This document shows positions 47,301 through 59,627 of a stretch of DNA of 64,000 bases, in pieces (within the stretch, counting starts at the first letter, position 1; every line of letters starts with the position of its first letter). Source of the DNA: Paragyromitra xinjiangensis (lineage: Eukaryota; Ascomycota; Pezizomycetes; Pezizales; Discinaceae); the NCBI GenBank assembly GCA_038503065.1, contig JBCAMK010000003.1, forward strand, positions 1,426,001 to 1,490,000, given 5' to 3'. The notes beneath the pieces are model-generated. The model saw nothing but the letters and a program-made list of their open reading frames with translations, had not been told where the DNA came from and did not search any database. The position numbers were made by a program, and so were the translations under genes.

Positions 47301-48766
47301 GATGTTATCGAACATCTTGACCGCCTCATGGATTCCTCAGCGAAATTCCATAACATCGAGAAACTTCGTGCCGTCTCGCAGGGTGGTGTTCCGTTGAATC
47401 TTGGAGGCGCTCTGCTCAGCGCGAAGGACACGCCGGCTCTGACAGACTACCTCGACCAAGAAGAGGGGACCGATCATCAAGAGCGTCGGGTAGCCCGTGC
47501 AGACTTCAGAAATGTGTCTGCGCCAAACCCACACAGGAACTTGGTTATTGACTTCTGTCGTCCAAGTAAGCAGTCGATGCCCGAAAACGCGGCTCTTGAG
47601 CCCGCACCTTTGAACGTTCGGCCCAAGACCGTTCTTGGGAGGTCAGTAGATGGTATGCCCAGGAATGAAACTAAAAACACTATTCGTGCGGTTAATGAGG
47701 CGCTGAAGTTTGATGCGCCTATTTCGATACCTGAACTGAGGCTTCCCGTCGCGCAAAAAGATATTCGAAATGATGGACGAGTCATTAGCAACGGTAATTG
47801 GAGCTCTAAATTTGTGGAAGGCCCTGAATCTGTCATCGTCAGGGCTGTTGATGAGCCAAGAAAGAAGCGCTCATTCATGGATATTCTTACCGGCAAGAAA
47901 GCCGCCAAATCCGACAAGAAAAAAGCAAAATCTGGGGATGAGGAGAACCTGGAATATCTTGATATTTCTACTGATCCTTCGGCAGATGTGTTGGCTGTTG
48001 GGAAGGGTACTTTCGGAAGACGCTCAGGAAATATGCTTCGCCGTTTGGTCAGCCGTGATGCGAAGAAGGAGCTGGGAATTGGGAGTGATATAAAGAAGGA
48101 AATAGGGTTTGGAAATGGAAGTAATACAGCTCTCACCTCGATTCTTGGTAAGTTGATTCCTTGCTGATAGCTGGCGTACTTTATTTCTCGTTTACTTTAC
48201 TGACTTTCTAGAGAAGATGGAGGAAATCCTTTGACCTCTTGCTTCTCCCCTGGAGGCTACACGAGCGATGGGGAGGCCGATACTTTCACAGAGAACCATG
48301 ACGAGTTCACACGGGTTATGGGCCAACGTAACTGGATCCAAAAGGTCCTCAATGTCAAGCCTGCTAGCCGCATTATTTATTTCAACATTTCGGCGTTCCA
48401 GTGTAGAAAGGAGATCCTTAAGCTGTATAAGGATTGGTTGAAGCACGGATTAGTGATTGTTGAGGATGATCGAAAGGGCCTCGTCCTTAGGGCTAAGGTT
48501 GAGAGCCCAAATAGTAGGTCTTTTCTTTTGCCTCTGGTTGCTGTGAGGCGAATGCTAATGTCGATCTTAAACGCGTAGGCCTTAACATCAAGGAGGTGAC
48601 TTTTGTCGGCGAGATCTGTACGTACAGTGGCACTAAGAAAACTGGGACCAGCATTGCCCGGTTCACCCAAGAGAAGGGCGCTGCGTCTTCTTTCAACCGT
48701 GTCATGGATGAAATCGCCCTCATCTGTACCTTGAAGGGCTTGATTGTACAGGATCAACATAATTAA
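44353..48766 (+). CDS. Gin4/Hsl1/Kcc4-family (Nim1-like) protein kinase, five exons
   Basis: Ser/Thr kinase of the bud-neck/septin-linked morphogenesis checkpoint family, which in yeasts promotes mitotic entry by down-regulating Wee1. Exons are 44353-44948, 45012-45740, 46100-48147, 48214-48513 and 48579-48766, giving 1286 residues. The kinase domain (about 110-385) has GRTLGKGSSGRV, AAIKIV (Lys142), CHRDLKPEN (Asp249), DFG (267-269) and the activation segment LLNTPCGSPHYASPE. It is followed by WRHPLVKRHAP and the family motif QEKVFYYLLMKYRYEHLENY. A long basic, Ser-rich middle follows. The C-terminal 120 residues (FNISAFQCRKEILKLY, VTFVGEICTYSG, FNRVMDEIALICTLKG) form a KA1-like membrane-binding domain. 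Exon 4 uses the second of two adjacent acceptors (TAG|AG) to stay in frame. Introns are 63, 359, 66 and 65 nt. Confidence 0.9.
45741..46099 (+). other. Unusually long second intron of the kinase gene
   Basis: A 359-nt GT-AG intron (GTAAGT...AAATAG) between the kinase domain exon and the long middle exon, five to six times longer than its neighbours. Its start is CCCTxCC-rich, its centre has a GC-rich palindromic patch (GTGCCGGCAC near 45910), and its end has a nine-T run. The phase is consistent (GT|G completes Val before HNQEKV). I see no coding sequence or RNA gene in it. Confidence 0.7.
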
Positions 48767-49930
48767 AGGGGCAAGGATGGATACGCTATGGTTGTTGTCA
48801 TCTATGGATCCGGGTTTTTGCTGCTGTGGGGCAGCGTTGTGGCCTCACAGCTTACTCCTATTTTGGCATTAACAAAACAACATTATCGAACAAAGATATT
48901 TTTCCCCTCATTTGTTTGTAACTCACTAGCTGCTAGTGAAGATCCCAAATGAGGGTTTGGGGATGGATTACGAAAATGTTTATGGCGAGATTTACTAATC
49001 TTTTCCTTCTTGTTCTTTAGCCGCTGTTTTGCGCAGGATGATGTGCTCTCGTTGCTTGTTTCCCTACCTTTTTTCTGACTTTCATCTACACATAAAACCC
49101 ACTCACCTTTGTAGTATCACCGTCGCAGGTGTTGTCTAATGTCAGGTTATGTTGAATATCATTTGATTGCAATCTGGAGAGAAGTCTATGATTCTTGATT
49201 ATCCTTTTTTTTTTCTTTGGTATGAGAAGTCTTTTGTGGCTGACCACTGCTCCATTGAGGTGAATCTGCTCTGGACATTTTCCTAGTTAACCCTTCGTTC
49301 TCTGTCCGGTGTTTTGTGTGCATTTTCATCCGTGTCAGGATTTGCGTCTTATCTTCGTGATAATTTTTCGGTTCATTCTTCCTCTCTGTATCCCTTAATG
49401 CTCGTACCCACAATGACACGCGAGTCACCCCAACCGTTGTTATTTAGTATATAATTACAATTAGATTACTTTATGCAGATGGTTTCTGGATAAGAGAATC
49501 ATACGGGTTGCGAAAAAGATCGAGATAGTTCTAGGCTTAGTGCATGCTTATGCTGACGTGTAAGCAATGAACACGTAAGTCAATATGAAATTCATACAAG
49601 ACGGAACTTCTTGACTATGAACTTCGTGAATATGAGGGGTTTTCCAGCTTTTAGTCCTATTGCTTTTTCTAACACGTATGTACTCTATTACATGCTGTCC
49701 GTTTTGATCGCACGCACTGTAATTACTGAAGAAAGAAACCTTTTGGCGGATCTTTACATCGCTAGGCATTGGATATCAACCTCAAGCCTTAGGCCACTCC
49801 TTGAGAGGAATTCAAAGCACCTACGTATCTATACTATCGGAATCGCCGATTTTACTTGTTCCAGACCCTCATCACACTCGATCAGGGCCTTAACGATTAG
49901 TTCGCCACCAGGTTCGTGGCCCGAGGGAAT

Positions 49931-49969
49931 CACGAGCCGAAGCAATAGCTCAGGCCGGCTCGGCTCGTG
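49931..49969. repeat. Inverted repeat with 10-base perfect arms
   Basis: CACGAGCCGA (49931-49940) and its exact complement TCGGCTCGTG (49960-49969) flank a 19-base loop. The surrounding 150 bases are unusually rich in CGGCTCG/CGAGCC words (for example GGGCTCGAGCC near 50010). This may be part of a decayed mobile element or a small hairpin. Confidence 0.6.
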
Positions 49970-52900
49970 GGAGTTCAGGCTTGAAATTTCAAACCGGGTT
50001 TGCGGACGGGCTCGAGCCGTGCAATAGTGGGATGAAATTTTCACGCTATGTTAGTAGCAAGTCGCCCACTAGTGGGTAATGACTGAATCATGTGAAGTGA
50101 AAACTTGGATGTTCTCTATTAACTCAGCTGAACGGGAGAACGGAGAGGGGAAAGCCTATACCATCATGACGATATGCAAACAAACATCATTTGGTGAATT
50201 TCTCTACTTCGATACTAATTAGTAGTACCATTAATACTGTATAATAGTATTTAGTCACCTTGGATCAATTTTATTCAGGGGATTGACCCACAAATTCCTC
50301 ACGTTTACATTGTATGTTGTAGATAGACGTAAAGCCTTTATGCTCAAGCTTTAAGATAATGACCTTAGATAAGTCCGCGGAAGAGCGAGGAGTGAAACAC
50401 ACTAAAAGTCAAATAGCCCTAAAACTAGCTGAGGTAGGTCCACGCTACCTGCGGCTTTGCTGCCTACTTTTCTGCCTGGACGACTAGGGTGGTAGATTGA
50501 TCCTCATGGCGCAATTCGATCAGGGGCCGTGCACCTATCCTAGTTTCGGGGCGTGCATCTGTGCGGCGAAAGTCGGTTGTTTTATCTCGGAATGGATGAG
50601 TGCCGTATATGCGTTGGCAGACTAGAGTGGTGATGCAAATCAAGCGCAAACGCCGCCGGAAATCACGGATTGCAAGAACCTCTGAGGCTAAAGAAGCTTT
50701 TTCACGGTATGGCATGCATGTGAGGCACGAAAATACACGTTTTGAAGGGGCTCACTGGATGAGGGGTAGAGATTTCAATTGCATGATAGCTGTACAGAAA
50801 ACCAGGGGTAAATTACGTATAGGCTGTGAGTACAGCTGTAGATATGTACTAGAGGGTCAACTTCAATCAGGTTCCAGTAATCACTGAAGCCTAAGGTCAT
50901 ATCACCCTCATTAACATACCATAAATTATTGGTTCTTATTAGGCCCATGACGCCGTAAAACATGCAGGTTTAGATGGCCCTAAGGAGATCAATGCATATG
51001 GTTCACGAGAAGAGCATATCGATTCTCGCTCAAGTGGAGAGTGATACACTAAGATAAAGAACCAATCAGATATTTACGGTTGCTTATATACCCTTGTAGT
51101 ATTTTCAGGTAGCTAGTTGATGTGATGACAACCTGGTACCATGGATCTTAATCTGCGATTTGTCCCACGACATAGCTATGGCTTTCGTTCTGGGACTGTC
51201 TGTGCTGCACCGCTAGAATCATTCGCAAGTCTTCCACTCCACACTAGGGGTATCACTGCATATTGGTTGAGCTACCCATACCTCCCTTGCTTTTTGAGTG
51301 CTTTGGCAATAAGGGATGCATGAGAGTGAGCCAAATGATGCCACTATCTAGATAGTAATGACATGCATTACTGGCCTCCATTTCATGAGAGCTGTTTTTC
51401 TCCATATAATTCCTTATTGGAAGGAACTCCTAGGGGCCGTTCTGCTGCCAGCAGTATTGGGTCAGGCATATGGAGATGAAACAGATCTCGCAACTTTTAT
51501 ATGGTGACCTCGCAGAACGGAAAACTCCGGTGTCTCATCTCCACTACCCTGACCCGAGTAGTTCTAGGGTTGGTTGTGTACGTAGGGAGTCGACTGAAAT
51601 TTTTTTTTTTACGTTTAGACTATAGAGAGAAGTTGCGGCACATGACATAACTCGGGAAGAATACATGGTCACCATGTACTTGCCTGCACATAACTATGCC
51701 TTAATGAAAGAGTTCAATGCGTCGAATCCCTTGATTTTGTGCACGGGCTTGCCACCATAATTGATCCTCAAGGGTTGTCGGAGAAGGAATATACGAATGA
51801 GCCCGAGATACCAAAATGTTCTCCACAAAACAGGGCTCCAGGCACTGGCCATCCACCTTAGCGAGAAACCCGATTCGTAGATATTCTTGTATTAGAGGCG
51901 TCCCCAATGCTTTTGGTCTTTTGGATATGCACAAACAGCTGCTCGAGTAACAACCTCGGGGTTTAGTGGTGGCACGTAATCATCGTAGGGTTAGGGATAT
52001 ATTTGTTTTGTACTCTTCACCTAATCGAATTCGCTGTTCTGGAAAATTTTCTTAGCACCTCATACACAATCCACCTGATTCTAGGCATCCGGATAATGAC
52101 GTATGCCTGGTTGTGGGTAACTTCGGCAGGAGCTACTCCTTTGTAGCATATGGAAATGCTTTTTGTATGTTTTTACTCACCGCCGAATGAGAAACAAATC
52201 CAATTGAAAGTCAAGATAGACATTAAAATAAGTAGTTACTTGAATAGGAACAATCCCGCTGTATGGCAGTCGTCAAGCCCCACCGTGAGCGTTTCATTGC
52301 CCAATTTTACGGTGGTGCTCTTAGCGCAATGGCTACGATTAGTGAACTAATAATAGCGCCGAAAGCTGAAGCTAACAATTTTGTATCTCAATAATCATCG
52401 CATGACCCTCTGTCAGTGCATGAGAGCTTTATCAATTCCAGGGTAGTCAGGATGCCTACGCCAAAGCCAAAAACCCCATCTTTGCTGTCATGGCCAAGAA
52501 CCACAAAGTCCCAGCTCTATCTCTGTACAACACCGTGATCTCAACTCTCCAGAGTCTGATTGCCAATAGAAGATTATGGGCTACTTAGCCATTATAGTGC
52601 TGGATGCACCTACCTCCTGAGGGATAGAATGTTTATCGTAGGGTCTAGCAGAGTAGCGGCGGAATTTCCGCCCCCTCGTTCACCGTTCCCATGACTTTGA
52701 CACGAGGGTCATCCCGAGCGCGACGATAAGCTGCTGAGATAAAACCGGGAATGAAAAAAAAAACTTATATAGTCTATTGACGAGGTTTGGCTTGCCTACT
52801 TGAGACTAGTTGACGATGGATATTAGTTTCTCCCGAGTAGGCCGTCAAACTAAGTTAAATATTACCCGGAGGCGATGCGGGACTGGGATGAAAAACATCG

Positions 52901-53834
52901 ATAATTCATTGGGGTATCCTATCGGCGACCAGATCCTTCTAATAGGCACGAGCACGGTGCTAGGACTCCGTTGTACAAGAAAGAAGAAAAATTAATGACA
53001 TTTTTATAATGCCCCCAAAGTCAAATGAAGTCAAGTACTACTATTGGTCACTTTACGGTCCAGCCTAATACTCGCGAATAATTATTCTTTCTATACTCTT
53101 TTTTAAATCTTACTTTTATTCGTTGTTTTGCTGTGCACTGCCCGTTCCTCGGCGATATATCACTACCGGAAAACCAATAAGCTTAATGGCCTTGCAGCGG
53201 GATCCATCCTATAATTCAATAGGAAGGGAAAACAAAGTGAATAGCCGAGATATCTTACGTCTTGAATTCATTTTCCATCTCTCGGTGGCTTCCTCATCCT
53301 GTTTTAACTACTGGTTTGCTAACCTAGGCTTCCTTCCCGAGATTTCCCTCCATCTCTATCGGCCAAATTCCTTTTTCCACTTTGCTACCGAATTATTCCC
53401 CCTACTTCAATTAAATTCCTACCATTTTTCATATCAGCGGCCATCCTTGGGCTGAAATTTGGCCGAGTGATGGTGTATGCAGTACATTTGTGCCACAACG
53501 ATACATTCTACCTTGATTCTAGAGTGCTCGGGGATAACAGATCGCCCCCCCTAAAAAGTGAGCCCATCGGGTAGACCCGACCAGGTGAGTGACGGTGTTC
53601 GGCTTGTGCCACTCAGCTCCTTCGCGCCCTGTAACAAAAAACTACTCGTTGCCTTACCCATACTTTTTATGTCTGCTCCCCCCCCCTTCGCCAGAAAAAT
53701 CGATTCTGGTAACCTACATTTTGATTGCTAGAGCACCCCTCTAATCCGGATCGCCATTGCCGCGCTAACTCCGCTGATCCTGTTCACCGTCCTCATCCGT
53801 CAACACCGGCAGGCCGGCAGAAATTCCACAACCA

Positions 53835-53957
53835 CTAAAAGATCATATCGATCCATCCTCTTCCAACGGACTCATTGAAAACGCCTACCTTGATATCACC
53901 CCCAGGCCCATTCGACGTAACTATGACAAAGGCAATAACGGCGACCATGGTTTTCAT
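53835..53957 (-). CDS. Possible start of a small secreted protein
   Basis: On the minus strand the ATG at 53957 begins a signal-peptide-like stretch (MKTMVAVIAFVIVTSNG) and the frame continues to a stop at 53835 (40 residues). An internal donor (AAG|GTAGGC) and acceptor (CTTTTAG) would remove a 53-nt intron and lead to sequence that reads GCGISAGLPVLTDEDG in another phase, but the phases do not agree. This could be a small effector-type gene, a remnant or chance. Confidence 0.15.
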   Translation of the reverse strand: MKTMVAVIAFVIVTSNGPGGDIKVGVFNESVGRGWIDMIF

Positions 53958-54686
53958 CACGAGGCTTTCTCGAGCGTATGGCGGTTGCAAGCTACCCGCA
54001 TTCACAGATCCCCACGTTTTCTGGGGCACCGCCTCGGGGAAGGGGGAGGAACATGTGGGTGATACACACCGGCCATCAGTCAAGCGGGGGCGATAGCGCA
54101 ACTTAGCTGGTGGAGCACAAACCCAGGGCATGGTTCGTTTGCTAGCGGCGGGAAGACAAAATGGGTTGCGCGTAACGCATGCGTGGGTCGGTTTTCTGGC
54201 GGAAGGCTGAGAAAACGTCAACAACATAGAGCACCGTATTTTGCATTTCATTGGTCACAATGCACGTTCCGAGCTATTACGAGAATCATATCCCCCTGTG
54301 AACAAGATAGCATGCCCGCTTAACATCGTTTCTGGTTGTTTCAATCATGTTGAGAATAAATGTGTTGTGTACCGCAAGTTTGGTCCGTTGCATTGGCTTT
54401 TCTTTTGTTTGTGCGTTCGGGTTTCCCTTTTTTTCTTGTTTCTTCGGGTTGCTTCATGTAGTGTCAATCGCGTCACATCTTCCGCTTTAGCACCTCTTAC
54501 TTTTCATCTGATCTTTACGCGACAAGCCAGCAACCCGCCTTGACCGGTCCATTTTGGTACCACATTTTTGCCGTACGTGCATGCTTCAAATCAACCATGT
54601 TCTCATCGGTACTACCGTACTCTACCAAAACCAAAAGCTGATGTTGACCGATTCCGAAGTGCTTACAGAATTGTTTGAGAGGGCCG

Positions 54687-54703
54687 AAAAAAAAAAAAAA
54701 AAA
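54687..54703. repeat. Poly-A tract of 17
   Basis: Seventeen consecutive A. It could be a retroposition tail or simple slippage; no upstream retroelement is recognised. Confidence 0.9.
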
Positions 54704-55453
54704 GACCCTCTCTCACGCGGATTTGGCTATCTGCACGTCCCACGATGGAGGAAACCTCAAATAACTAATGATCGTGGGACGCCTGTGGGGCTCAAAGAGA
54801 TAAAAGAATGTGGCTCAAAGAAATTGTCAAGAGGTGGAATGAGAGAAGAGAAGAGAAATGGTAGAAGGACTATACAGCGAGAAAGTATAAATGCATGAGT
54901 GCGAAGGAAGGTAGAGAAAGGATAAATGAATGAAGAGAAAAACACAAAAAAAGCCCTTTGGCTAAACGACCAACAATCAAACCACTAACGTAAACTGATG
55001 CTATCCTTCAATAAATGTCGTAATCCCCGAATCTCGTTCTATGAAAGTACTGGCATTATCATCGCGAAGGGAAAACGCAAACCGGCAAAGCCAGCTAAAG
55101 ACAAGACAGAAGATGACAGAAAGCCACCAGAAAATAAACTACCCCCCGCAAAAATGGATATAGAAACATAGATAAAATTGATGAAAGATACCTCCAATGC
55201 AGCATGCAGGATAGAATTTCATAGATGCGCAATCTGTGTTTCATACAACAAAATACTCGAAAAGTCATGACACAAGCGTAAATAATTCCAAAAACCCACG
55301 TAAAAGAATGAAAACATAACTAAATCAGAAAAATGAGAGGACGACCAAATTTTGTGCGATCCGATTTGTACTGCTGGGTAGTGTTGCGCCAGTTGCCGTA
55401 TGTATGAGCCCTAAAGATCACATCAACCCCAACCCAGGCTTTGCGCACACAGA

Positions 55454-56993
55454 TCAAAGCCCTGACCTCGGCCTGAGCTTGTCTAGCATATCACCATCCG
55501 TAGCAGACCGTTGATTGTTCCGATTCTGGCTTTGCGACTGCGGCCCATTACTTGGATCGATCAGATTTGCCATCTGCATAGAGGGAATAGGATGAGTGCT
55601 GGGGCTCGATGGGTTGGGGCCAGAAGACGTGGGTCTCGGAGGCGGCGGATACTGCATTGGGGGGTGAAATGGATGCGGTGAGCCGCTTGAACGATCACCC
55701 GGGGAATGGTATCCTAGTGGTGATCTAGGTCGCTGCTGGCCCGGATTTGGGCCAGAGCTTTGCGCCGGCGAGTAGTAGTTCCCCGAAATTGACGGCGGTG
55801 GACCCTGGCCGTAACTCGGCCCTGAATAGGCCGACGGTGGTCCGGTCGCTGGCGGTGGAGAATACGCATGATGCGGCGGTACAAGATGGGACGAAGGGGA
55901 GGGAGGGTCATTCCTTCCAAAGCGATTAGAGTAGTCGCCTGCAGAACCCCGCCTCGTGAGGGAGTGCGGTTGGCTTGGGTTTCCAGGGACCGGAGGAGGC
56001 AAGAGGGGAGGATGTAACTCCTGACTCCTGGTTCGCTCCGCCTCATATGCTACTTGCTCCTCGTAAGACCTATTATAGGTCTGTGGTGGCGGCGGAGGAG
56101 GAGGTTGCTGTCTACTGGAACCAACACCTGGACTGGGTGGGCGGGGGTACTGTTGCGGTGGATGAAAGTCCATTGGGGGAGGTGGAGGTGGGGGAGGGGG
56201 TAGAGAATTGTAGTTAGAGGGGAGAGGCTGACCATGTGCTCCATACAACACTGGCTGAGAAGCTCTTCCGGTTGCACCACGACCAACCATACCCTGATGC
56301 TGTTTCATGTGCGGGTATGCTGCATGGGCAGGAACAAATGCCTGGGCCTGTGAAGAGACGGGAGTGAAAACACACTCCTGATTAAATCGCAGACAGTTGG
56401 CACAGCGGCCGTCTGGAGAGGATTCAAACCCGGAGCAGCGGATCTACAATGATTTTTTTTTTTATTTAGCAATCAGTGACTTGAGCCAACGATTTGAAAA
56501 TTCACCTTGCGTCTCCGGCAATATCTACAGGCAATTGCTGTCCTCTGGCGAGGGGCTGGCTGTTGGTGTGGGTGTGGGAATCCCGCCAATTGATGTGGCG
56601 GTATCCTAAAGGGATACATCTCGGCATAAGACATGGCGTGGTCTGGATTGTGGTCTTGGGGGATCTGGTGTGGAGGAGGCGAGTGTTGGGGGTGGTGGGA
56701 ATGCTGGTGCTGCTGGTGCTGAGGATGCTGGGGATGATGGGGGTGCTGAGATTGGTGAGGGTGATGAGAGTTCTATATATATATCTACGTTAGTACGTAC
56801 GGAGTAGACCGGTTTCATAATAGGTGCGAAGTGAGCCTACAGCGGATGGATGCTCGGGATAGCGATGATGATGTGGATGATCTACTTCGTCTTCTTCGGA
56901 TGACTGCCCACCGGGATGCTCGTGATCGTCTTCCTCGTTCGACCACTCGTTTTGATGGTGGGGTTGGCCGTTGGGCGGGGGATTCCAGGACAT
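55454..56993 (-). CDS. Zn(II)2Cys6 transcription factor, three exons
   Basis: Fungal binuclear zinc-cluster DNA-binding protein, nuclear. Minus-strand exons are 56993-56841, 56772-56506 and 56443-55454; introns are 68 and 62 nt, and the product is 469 residues. The first 125 residues are acidic, then His/Gln/Pro-rich (long runs of CAC and CAG codons). The zinc cluster is at 133-164: ACRYCRRRK|IRCSGFE...GRCANCLRFNQECVF, with Cys133, 136, 143, 154, 157 and 164 spaced 2-6-10-2-6. An intron splits it after Lys140. VSSQAQAFVPAHAAYP follows the cluster. The remainder is Pro-rich (runs of eight or nine Pro) and unstructured, with no fungal-specific middle homology domain. The sequence around the cluster looks highly conserved in filamentous ascomycetes, but I do not assign a named orthologue. 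Confidence 0.85.
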
Positions 56994-57830
56994 TTGAAGC
57001 TCTGAAAGGCGGTTGAATGAGGATGGGGTGCAGCGAGTTTAAAGGAATGTCAAGACCAATGTTTCGGGAGCATGGTATGCAGTAGACGCTATATGATGTG
57101 AAACCTGACGAACCGAAATGGCACCGCGCGAGGGAGCGGAGAGCAGCTGATCTCGGTGCGGGATGCGATGTAAGGGCCCGCTGGCCCGCTCGTTGCCGTT
57201 GAAAAGGGGGGGGGGAGAAGATTGGCAGTGTTTGCGAATGGTGGGTGGGAGGGGTGGAGGGATGGAGATGGGGGGGGGTGGTTGACGGTAATCAGCAAGT
57301 GATGGAGCGGATGTGGGTGGATCTCAGGCCCGCAGACGATGGGATGCGCTGGAGCCGCAGCCTCGGGACAAACGAGCCTTAAGTATCACTTTTCTGGAGA
57401 GCGGGAAGGGACGGGGCTGTTAGGGTGCAGCGGGTGATAGATTGCAGGAGAGACAGAAGCCGCGTGCAGATGGGGCGGATCAGCTTCAGCGGCTTCCGCT
57501 ATGCGAAATCCAAACCGGGAGTGGAAACGAGTCAATGGTGAACAAGGCTTTTCGTTTTGTGGACCGTTGAGGTTTTTTTTTTTTTTTGAGAGAAACCCCC
57601 CCAATTGTAAGGTGGGGGAGGGGGTGGTTCTGGACTGTCGATAGCAGTATTTTGTGTGGAAGGGGGCGCGATTATGGGCGGATAGCGGACTTTGGGAGGG
57701 AGGGGAAAAGACAAGGGAGGCAGGCGGCAGTGGTGGGGAAAATATCGAGTGCTGGTCAGCGTAAAGGAACCCGGGAGATGCGTCTTAGACAGAGCCTCCA
57801 CGCCTGATTATCCTGCAACTTAGATCACGG
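56994..57830 (-). promoter_or_regulatory. Pyrimidine-rich leader or promoter of the Zn2Cys6 gene
   Basis: Read on the minus strand this is rich in C and T tracts, including a nine-C run and TCCATCCCTCCACCCCTCCC-like sequence, consistent with a long fungal leader. On the plus strand it appears as G-rich runs (near 57206 and 57271) and a 15-T tract (57573-57587). No specific sites are called. Confidence 0.4.
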
Positions 57831-58140
57831 CGGGAGAGGGGTTTATGGTCGATGAAAGAAGAAAAAAAAGAAAAGAAGGAAAAAAAAGAATACCCCTCGA
57901 GGTGAATGGGCAACTAGGATAGCCAGGCACCGGTAGTCTTCGCTGGCGCAGTTCAACTGAGGATTCACCCTTAGCACCGCACCTCTCTTGTCCCAAGAAT
58001 TAATAACGCTAAGCCAATCCTTGCCCTGAGCTATCGTTGGCGTATCCGCTTGCGGATATCTTCCAAGTTCTAGGCGAGATTTGTGGACTTCCCGGAGATG
58101 AGATATGACAGGCCAGATGACGAAGGCGGGAATGTCTCTA

Positions 58141-58162
58141 TGTTGTGCACTTTAGTGCAACA
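58141..58162. repeat. Short inverted repeat
   Basis: TGTTG-T-GCACT and AGTGCAACA are complementary apart from one extra T, with a two-base loop. A second palindrome, TATCCGC-TT-GCGGATA, lies about 100 bases upstream (near 58039). Neither is adjacent to a known gene end. Confidence 0.5.
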
Positions 58163-59600
58163 TCACACGCGAGAGCCTGGCTTGTGCTGGTTGGGCTATC
58201 AAGCAGTAGAAACCGAACTGTAAGCTTCTCGTGTTTTTGGAAATGCTAGAACGCCAACCAGCAAGGCACAGCAAGGCAGTAGAAAACAAGAAGTGTCTTG
58301 CTTTCCAAATCTGCTGGGAGAGGAGAAAAATAAAATAAAGGACGGCACCACCACTAGCACACACCAATGGTATCGGTCCACTTCCGTAATGCCTAGCTGT
58401 GCCGAGGAAGTCCCCCCCTCCCAAAAAAAAGTCTGGGTTGGTGAGAACTTTCGTCTGATTCTACTACAGCCCCGCGTACAGCTACAATCAATTGTCGACC
58501 GGTGTGAGTAAGTAGAAGTGATGACCGGCTACGACAACCCTAGGTGTGTATGAATACGTATGTAGGAGGTATGATGTATATGGACCTAGACTATGCTTAA
58601 TCTGACGAGGCTATGGGCGGGTAGATGGTCAACATAGACTAAGGGGGTGGTCGATAGCAGCGGGAAACACACTGTGCATGCACAGCAAGTCGAATAAAGC
58701 TCAAACGATCCTTGCCGCTTAGCTAGACAGGAAGTCCCACCTAGCCTATTGGGAGCCCACGATCTGATCGGAAGTAGTCGGCGGTGATGCACGAATGCCA
58801 AATGCTATTGATTAAAGCGGGGGAAACCACGCGAGGACCCAGCTGATGCGAGGGCGAGAACGATAAAGAGGAAGCTCCAAGCACCCACCAAGAGAGAGGG
58901 AGAGAAGGAGGATGAAGTTCGAAGACAGGAGCGAAGGGGAGATGGGGAGACTACGTGCCCTGATCCTCTCTGGTTCGGCGGGTTATGCGGAAGCAGATTG
59001 ATTTGTGGGTCGAAGTCACGTTCAGCCAAGTGAGACAGTTCATCCACAGCCATATGGAGAATAGGGAAACAGTCAGACACGAAAGCAATCGTTAATTTGC
59101 CATGCCGACCTTTTAGGAACTGCACACTCTTCTCCCTTGGGATGGGAAACTGCAACTGGAGGAACCATAGTTTGGCTATAGCGTGCACATATGAATGGCA
59201 TTGCCCACTCGGCAACCTGCATATTGGGCGTCATGAGCGAGAGCAGAAAGGAGAACCTGCATCCAGATTAGACTATAAAGGAACGCGCAGATGATGGTTC
59301 TGGGAGTCGAAACGGTGGTTGATGCTCCCGAGCAAGAGGCACAGGGGGAATGCAGGCGTCATCGATTTCTAGGATATATAGCCATTGGGCCCTCTTATCG
59401 CACCTCAGGTAATCTGGCTGTCGAAGTGTTCAACGGGCACGGTTGGCTGGGATGTCGCACCCGGAGATGCAGGTCAAAACTACGAATGTGTTTGGGGGGG
59501 TTCCTCACGAGAAGACAAACGTGAAGAACTGCACGAAGGCTACGCCAACGTCACTGACAAACTGTTTTAGCTATCAAGTAGCCTGTATCCCTGAGCTTGT

Positions 59601-59627
59601 CGTGTGGTGTCGTGTGGTGTCGTGGTG
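59601..59627. repeat. Tandem repeat, 10-base unit
   Basis: CGTGTGGTGT is repeated twice exactly and then partly (CGTGGTG). It is low-complexity GT-rich DNA. Confidence 0.8.

Larger units (their letters stand above)
48767..55453. other. Gene-poor interval of 6.7 kb
   Basis: Contains the kinase 3' flank, a GC-rich inverted repeat near 49931-49969, and many short frames without known domains. Frame 50600-50887 (+) is basic and purine-rich in first positions (IKRKRRRKSRIARTSEAKEAF) but unassignable. A short signal-peptide-like minus-strand frame is listed separately. From 54900 on, the sequence is A-rich on this strand and is the 3' side of the minus-strand Zn2Cys6 gene. No RNA gene is seen. Confidence 0.4.

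Noticed and set aside
47477..48136. 219-codon minus-strand frame
   Set aside because: Lies entirely antisense to the long third exon of the kinase gene; a shadow.
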